A stretch of 64,000 nucleotides of DNA from Dactylorhiza incarnata (lineage: Eukaryota > Streptophyta > Magnoliopsida > Asparagales > Orchidaceae), in the NCBI GenBank assembly GCA_033032865.1, contig JAWHQI010000276.1, forward strand, positions 1,240,001 through 1,304,000. Direction: 5' to 3'. A model generated the notes under the pieces. That model did no database searches, was not told the origin of the DNA, and saw only the letters and a program-made list of their open reading frames with translations. This document shows positions 58,181-64,000 of this stretch, piece by piece; position 1 is the stretch's first letter; each line of letters starts with the position of its first letter. The position numbers and the translations under genes are program-made.

Positions 58181-60227
58181 TGACCCAGACTACCTTGGGT
58201 TCTTTTGTTTTTCCACAAAACTCTGAAATGAAAGACATCTCAGGCTGATCCTTGTAACCTTGTGGATGATATCTCCTTGGAGGAATTATCCATTCAATGA
58301 AAAGATTCTTAGTATGTTTAGAATAAGAATTCTTTAGATTTTCAGTAAATTTTCCATTCGACGAATTTAGGTGAGTTCGTCGATCGCCGTTCGACGAAGT
58401 GAAGTGCGTTCGTCGGACGCCGTTCGAATGATAATTATACTTAATATCTGGCTTCAGAGTTCATCGATCTCCGTTCGATGAAGTGAATTCGTTTCGTCGA
58501 GCTCCGTTCGACAAATTCTGCTGAATTCCCTTATTCTTAACAGCCTTGCCTGAAATGTTTTTATCTACTTCTACAACCTCTTTGCTCTTGGCAGAAATGA
58601 ACTTTATTGGTGTAGAAAGTATGTTCTTCTTAATAAGAGGTGGCTCACTTGATGATGCACCTAAGCCCAGTTTGACATTGATCCTGGCATTCACTGTGCT
58701 TGTGATCTCCATCAGTTTGATATTTCTCCCATTTAGGGATTCTTCAAATTTCTTAGCTTCAGATAACTTGTTCTGAATGAGAACAATGTGTTCTTTCGAA
58801 GCAGCCAATTCCTTCTTAAGAATAGCATTTTCTTCACTTAGTTGGTTCATTTCAGCCAACTTATTTCTGAGAGAGATTATTTCCTTCTCAGATTTGATTA
58901 ATTCTAAGCAAAGAACTTTGAATTCATCTTTGAATTCAATTGAATTGAAATCAAAATTAGATATTACCTGATCAGCATCATTGTCAGAATCTGATTCATC
59001 TGAGTTATTTGCTGAGGCATTGATAGCCATCATACAGAAGCTTCTTTCTTCTTCATCATCCTCATCATCACTGGAGCTGGATGAAGATTCATTTTCTGAC
59101 TCATTGCTTGAGTCATAGACATCCATCAAGCATTGGTCTTTTTCCTTTGATTCTTCTACATCTTCAGAAGAACTAGATGAAGACTCTGAATCAGTTTCAC
59201 TCCATGATTCTGCTACAAACCCTCTTCCCTTACGCTTGTGTTTGTGGGAGGATGGCTTGCTGGAGTGCCTCTTTTCTTCTTTATCTTTTCTCTTTTCCTT
59301 CTTTTGATTCTCTGGACACTCAGGCAGAATGTGTCCAGATTTCCTGCTGCCAAAACAAATTATTTCTTTAGAACTTGATTTGTCATACCTTCGCTTTTCT
59401 CTTGATCTGGAATCCTTCTTTCTGAAGTCCTTCTTAGCCATCTTGTAGAACCTTTTGGCTAGAAGGCTCATGAACTCCATATCTACTGGAGCTTTTTCTT
59501 CTTCTTTAGTAGCTTGGAAAGCAATACTTTTCTCCTTCTTGGATGCTGGAGATGAGGCAGACTGTTCAGCTTCTCTGAATTTGATAAGCTGCTCATAGGA
59601 TATGAGTTTGCCTAACAAGCTCTTAGTGGAGATCTCATTAAGGCTTTTGGCTTCCTTGATTGGCCAGATCCTAGAGTCCCATGTGATAGGGAAGCACATT
59701 AGGATCTTATCATTAACCTCAGTGATTGAGATCACTTTGTCCAAGGTCTTCAGGTCATTGATTATGAGGCTGAGCCTGTTGTATATATCAGCCACTGTCT
59801 TAGATTCTCCTTTCTTGAAATTTTCATACTGGGAGATTAGGTGAGATCTTCTAACTTTTCATTCATTTGCCGATCCTTCAACCATATTGTTGAGTGAGAT
59901 CCAAATTTCCCTTGCTGAAGTGCATTCCACAACTTTTTGGAAAATGTCATCTGACATTGTCTGTGCCAATATATTCATTGCCTTGGCATCTTCCCTAATC
60001 TACTTCTTTTGAGCATCTGTCCACTCAGGTGGTGGAACAACATTGTTGTTAGTGGTGGCTTCAGCACTTGTTGTTGCTGTAGGAGCTGGAGGTCATGTCA
60101 AAATAACATTGAAATTTTCTTCGTCAATAGAATTCATGTATAATCTGATCCTTGCCTTCCATAGTGCAAACTTATTTTGATTGCACATAGGAGGTCTTGT
60201 GCTTGAATATTCTTTGTTTTGTGCCAT
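58181..60227 (-). pseudogene. gag: Element C gag
   Basis: ATG at 60227, with stops in the N-terminal part near 60095, 60000 and 59865, then 444 open codons (58461-59795). The zinc knuckle reads CFGSRKSGHILPEC, so the second Cys is Ser and RNA binding is probably lost. An acidic Ser-rich region follows (SETDSESSSSSSED), then a coiled-coil-like part (EEIISLRNKL-type wording near 58880), then SSNGARRNEF/SSNGDR repeats encoded by the quasi-palindromic DNA (58350-58515). The capsid part shows NRLSLIINDLKTLDKVISI. Confidence 0.88.
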
Positions 60228-60310
60228 GAGTTTTTAAGCAAAAGAAAACTCTAAAATAAATTTAAGATCTAATTGATCTTTTGATTCAGGTGTTAGCCTG
60301 TATACAATCA

Positions 60311-60329
60311 ACCAACCTCTGATACCAAT
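60311..60329 (-). other. Primer binding site of element C
   Basis: Plus strand ACCAACCTCTGATACCAAT; sense TTGGTATCAGAGGTTGG beside the 5' LTR. Initiator methionine tRNA type. Confidence 0.85.
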
Positions 60330-62135
60330 TGAAAGTGAGGTTAGATCTTAGATTTACTCTAGAGGTGGGGGGGGGGGGGGTGAATAGAGTATTAAAAAGT
60401 TTTTCACTTAATTTTATAACGGAATTAAAATAGTGATACTTATATGTGTATTGCAGAGTGAGTTATAAAACAAAATAAAGAAACACAGCACAAAGTACAA
60501 TACAGAAAAATAAACACAACACAGAGGACACAAGGATTTTATAGTAGTTCCCCAATAAACCTAGGTACGTCTACTCTTCTACCACACTTGGTAGGATTCC
60601 ACTAGGTTTTTGATCAGGTGCCCTATCACCAATGGAGTTTTGATCAGGTGCCCAAAACACCAAGGAGCTTTTGATCAGGTGCTCTAACCAAACAACAGGT
60701 TTTTGTTCAGGTGCCTTGCCACCAAGGGGTTACCTTTTGAAGGGAGTTAGAACCCTGTACAAGATGGGATAAAGTGGGTTAGATGTTCTTCTCTGTCAAT
60801 AATCTGAGAGAAAACTCTAGTGGAATGATGTTATAAAGCTCCCCCTATCTGATTGAAATTATTGACAGCTTGAGGATGGAGCTCTTTCTCTTGAAACAGA
60901 TATCTTCCTTGATAGCTGATGAATCTGAGAGATAGAAGTTTCTCAGATTATTGTTGCCCTTTGAAGATTTTAAATCTAGCAGCAGAGATCTGAGAGATTG
61001 ATCTTGATGATGTTGTTCTCAGAGAATAAGATGTGCTGCTTGAGGAAGATGATCTTTCTTTTTGACTGAATGAATATTTCTCTCTTGACTGATATACTGA
61101 TATTTTCTTTCTGTTACTGATATCTTTCTAGTGGTATCCTATTTCCTTTAGAGAGAATGATAACTGATTTGAAATTCAAATCTCTGAATAGGAATAGAAT
61201 AATCAACATTAATTATTTTCTTGGAACTGCAACTGATTCAGCAAATCTTTAATCCTTTTCCTTTTCAATAAAAGATATACTTTTGCAATATAACCCAACG
61301 ACTACTTTCTCAGGAAGAGATCTGAGAGATTGATCTTGATGATGATGTTCTCAGAGAATGAGATGTGCTGCTTGAGGAAGATGATCTTTCTTTTTGACTG
61401 AATGAATATTTCTCTCTCGACTAATACACTGATATTTTCTTTCTATTACTGATATCTTTCTACTGGTATCCTATTTCCTTTAGAGAGAATGATAACTGAT
61501 TTGAAATTCAAATCTCTGAATAGGAATAGAATAATCAGCATTAATTATTTCCTTAGAACAACAACTGATTCAGCAAATCTTTAATCCTTTTCCTTTTCAA
61601 TAAAAGATATCCTTTTCCAATAAAACCCAATGGCTACTTTCTCGGGAAGAGAATGGAGAAGGGAATAAACAAAGGAAGGATAAAATCTTGTCTTATCTGG
61701 AAGAATAAATTCATTGCTAAAAGTCAAATTGAGTTCTGAGAAAATATAACTGGTCTGAATAAACTGAGAGAAAATTCGTCGAGCTGAGATAGGAATTCGT
61801 CGATCTGAAAGTTGAGTTCATCGAACTGAACATCTGATACTGATTCTTCGAACACAGGCTGGAGTTCGTCAATCTGAAGTTAGAGTTCGTCGAATTGAAG
61901 AATAAACTGGCTGGAGAGCTAAGTTCGTCGAGCTGAAAAGCTTTTTCGTCGAACGCAGAAAGGGGTTCGTCGAACTCAATGTGAAGTTCATCGAACGCAG
62001 AAACTTAGAGATTTCCTAAGTTCTAGCTATCTTATCAGCCTAAAACTATGATCCTTAGACTATACATTGGGGTCAACTTAGTCCTAGTCAACACTAGTAA
62101 TCCTAGCCCAAATCAGTAATAGGGTTATTCCAACA
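60330..62135 (-). repeat. Element C right LTR (5' LTR) with internal duplication
   Basis: 1806 bp; subtracting a 332-bp tandem duplication leaves 1474 bp, equal to the left LTR (1473). It has the G run at 60367-60380, TGATCAGGTGC repeats at 60610-60715, and the TTCGTCGAAC array at 61770-62000. The end reads TTATTCCAACA. Confidence 0.92.
60985..61648. repeat. 332-bp tandem duplication in C's right LTR
   Basis: GAGATCTGAGAGATTGATCT starts both copies (60985 and 61317) and the copies stay collinear to CTACTTTCTC(A/G)GGAA. The left LTR has a single copy. The second copy is closer to the left LTR (e.g. CTACTGGTATCC, CCCAATGGCTAC) than the first, so the first has diverged or came from a relative. 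Confidence 0.88.
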
Positions 62136-62140
62136 CGGTT

Positions 62141-63703
62141 ATCACCAATCTAACTCTCTATTAGATTACCAAGTGATAAATATACAGTTTTATGCACGTT
62201 TCCAAAATTCTTGTCTAAATGAGCAACTTAACATTTCATTTCAGCGTAATAAATTATAATGAAATATTTAATTCAGGACTCATCTCAAGGCCAAATTTGC
62301 TGAAACTTCTATCATAGCTCATAATTAATGCCTGAATCATTCCCACCGAATTTCGACCTCATTGTATTAAGCAATACTTTTCTACGGTGCTCTACATTTA
62401 TATGATACGACAAGCAATTTCATGGTAAATATGTATTCAAAAATTTTGAAACTAAGCAGGGGTGATCACAATATCCTCAGGCACATTCCTACAAAATTTC
62501 ATAAGCATCCGATAAATATTTTGCGAGAAATCAGTAAAACATCAAAAATCCGAACATATTCAACAATGTTTACCAAAACTGATTTCTGGGAGCTACCGAC
62601 CGCACAAAATTATGTCCCACCCTATTCCGAAAAGGTATTGCCAAGGGCTACAACTTTTGTGTTGAGACCAAGGTCCAGATCTAAGCCTAACTATCTAAAA
62701 TCGGGTTTGAACCCAGTAGAGTAAATCTGGACAGCAATTTGTCCTGTAGATACTACGGATAAAATTCTGTACAGCCATTTTCGATTCCATTTTTCTGGAG
62801 CTATAGAGATCCCCTGAAAACCCACAACAACTCGTTGGAAAGGTATTTCCGAGAGCTACAACTTTCATGTTGACCCCGAGGTCTAGATCCAGTTGTATCA
62901 TGCCTAACAATTGCCTTGTACCCAGCTGCGCATATAAAAACAGATTTTCGTCTAAATATTATGAAATCTTCAAGGATCTTAAGACAGACGAACAACATCG
63001 GTTCACCTTCTTCCTCCAGCACTCAAATATTATTATTTCGCCTCCTCTCCTCCAATACTCCCTGAATAGACCATCGTTCTTCATGAAATCAGTTCCTACA
63101 ACTTCGTATTGAAGAGAGGACTTGATTGAAGAGATTCTTTCGGCGAACGACGCCCTAGAACAGAAGTTATAGCATGGTCTCTTCCTAGAAAACTCCATTA
63201 AAATCACCAAGGTCAAGCTCTCTTGAGTTGACATCTCTCCTAAATCATATTTAAAGATCTAGCTCCATGTGAGAGTGGGCGGAAGTCACCTGATTTTTGG
63301 CGATGGAGCGGGTTTGTCTTCTTGGCGGCATGATGGTGGTCGGCCATGCTCGAAACATTCTCTCTAGGCTTGTTCCTTCAAGAAAGTTGCTGGTTAGTTT
63401 CTTTAGGTGTGAGGAAGAGGAAGAAGAAGAATGATCGGCATTTGGATAAGGGGTGAAGTTCAAGGTTAAGGGAGGAGAGGGAAAAAGGAGGCTAATTTGA
63501 CTAGAATTAATGGTGGAAATATTTCACATGCTTTGGATTGGAGTATTGGACAATCCATCCATGTGTCACTATCATATTGCCCTAAGACACCTCCCACCCT
63601 TGAAATAAGCAAGGATAAGATATCACATCACCGTCAACATATTTTTGAAGGTTGCCGCATTAAAGGAACAAACTACACGAAGGAAACAAAAATCGACTCG
63701 AGT
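62141..63703 (-). repeat. Right fragment of old Tekay-like LTR (element F)
   Basis: Continues the LTR interrupted at 40749. AT-rich and non-coding, with no credible gene. It shares layout and some words with D's LTR (CCAAGGGCTACAA at 62640 against 13166; a GC-rich GATGGAGCGGG...GTGGTCGGCC patch at 63300-63345 in the place of D's GC-rich island). Short ORFs (62422-62724, 62959-63234, 63497-63763) show no domain. Assignment is from order and scattered words, so moderate. Confidence 0.5.
62630..62905. repeat. Two copies of a ~200-bp repeat in F
   Basis: GGTATTGCCAAGGGCTACAA (62634) and GGTATTTCCGAGAGCTACAA (62842) begin blocks that continue with CTTT, TGTTGA and AGGTC(C/T)AGATC. The period is about 208 bp. 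D's LTR has one related block (CCAAGGGCTACAATATTTAT, 13166). Confidence 0.6.
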
Positions 63704-64000
63704 TCCCGTCGATCGACGGGACGGTCCAGTCGATCGACGGAAGCCCGGTCGATTTTGAGTTAGACCCTAGGGAAACATCCTCCCATCTAATGGCAAAGGT
63801 CGACCAGAGCTCCCGTCGATCGATGGGAGGGCCCATCAATCGATGGGAAGCCCCGTCGATTTCGTCTTAGAGACTTAGAGAAACACCTTTCCCAGCTGAT
63901 GCCAAAGATTGATGGGATGGTCACGTCGATCGACGGGAGGTCCTGTTGATCGACGGGAGGTCCCGTTGATCGACGGGATGTCCCATCGATTTTGACTTGG
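63704..64000. repeat. Palindromic tandem repeat, runs off the window
   Basis: TCCCGTCGATCGACGGGA at 63704-63721 is a perfect 18-bp palindrome. Related copies follow (63731, 63811, 63833, 63925, 63945, 63965), some degraded to TTGATCGACGGGA. Superimposed is a unit of about 107-112 bp containing CTTAGAGA/TTAGACCCTAGG, AAACA and a G-C-CAAAG word. The array continues beyond position 64000. Confidence 0.8.

Larger units (their letters stand above)
40755..62135 (-). mobile_element. Element C: SIRE/Maximus-type Ty1/copia copy with third ORF, split by G
   Basis: Minus-strand copia element: LTR 40755-42227, third ORF, RNase H/RT, integrase (split by element G), protease, gag, primer site, LTR 60330-62135. 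Flanks are CAGTT (40750-40754) and CGGTT (62136-62140), 4/5 matching. Without G and its duplication it is about 11.8 kb. It is the only one of the three SIRE copies with the long ORF downstream of pol. Gag-pol carries several stops and is cut by G, so it is not autonomous now. Confidence 0.92.

Noticed and set aside
63704..64000. CRISPR array
   Set aside because: Repeats are palindromic and irregular, spacers are not unique, and the context is a plant retrotransposon LTR.
1..64000. tRNA, rRNA, or snoRNA genes
   Set aside because: No cloverleaf with conserved internal boxes or rRNA core sequence was noticed; the only tRNA-related words are primer binding sites. A covariance-model scan was not possible.

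Overview
The window is a block of nested LTR retrotransposons from a flowering-plant genome. I see no host gene, rRNA, tRNA or CRISPR array. The plant assignment rests on the element families: SIRE/Maximus-type and Tork-type Ty1/copia, a chromodomain Ty3/gypsy of Tekay/Del type, and an Athila-type Ty3/gypsy with a tRNA-Asp primer site. The species cannot be named. Every recognisable element lies on the minus strand, so its 5' LTR is at the higher coordinate. For reference I call the elements A-G.

Layout, outermost first. Element F is an old LTR related to Tekay. It survives as three pieces (1-460, 39505-40749, 62141-64000) and is the substrate for everything else. Element E (copia, probably Tork) entered F with a GTTGC duplication (461-465 and 39500-39504) and now occupies about 33117-39499. 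Element D (Tekay chromovirus, LTRs close to 4.96 kb once insertions are removed) landed on the left tip of E and spans 466-33114. D then received one SIRE-type copia in each LTR: A (1026-10348) and B (21000-29498, perfect TATTA duplication). A's left LTR later gained a small CACTA-like MITE (about 1504-1781). Independently, a third SIRE-type copy, C (40755-62135), entered F. Its integrase gene was then split by the Athila-type element G (47476-57052, perfect TAGCA duplication).

Coding content. All gag-pol genes are damaged by stops, frameshifts or deletions. A has lost the middle of gag in frame, including the zinc knuckle. B has lost the whole integrase. C is split by G. E has a protease Asp-to-Asn change and a deletion fusing pol to its LTR. 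D has a broken zinc knuckle and a broken chromodomain. The best preserved gene is the third ORF of C, between pol and the 3' LTR (42415-45066). It has 733 open codons, then one stop, then about 150 more open codons in the same frame. It sits in the env-like position of SIRE/Maximus elements, and a splice-acceptor-like sequence stands just before its ATG.

Most notable patterns. (1) CpG-rich palindromic or quasi-palindromic short repeats occur in the LTRs of three unrelated families (SIRE, Athila, old Tekay-like F), with a related GACCGC/GCGGTC-rich LTR in E. (2) In the SIRE copies the same motif also sits inside the gag-pol reading frame and upstream of ORF3. (3) A module of about 90 bp with a pairable hairpin is shared by the Tekay LTRs and the 3' non-coding region of the Athila element. 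(4) Acceptor-like TTTGCAGGTAC sequences recur at module boundaries of the SIRE polyprotein. Identities quoted are by-eye impressions; nothing was aligned or searched computationally.
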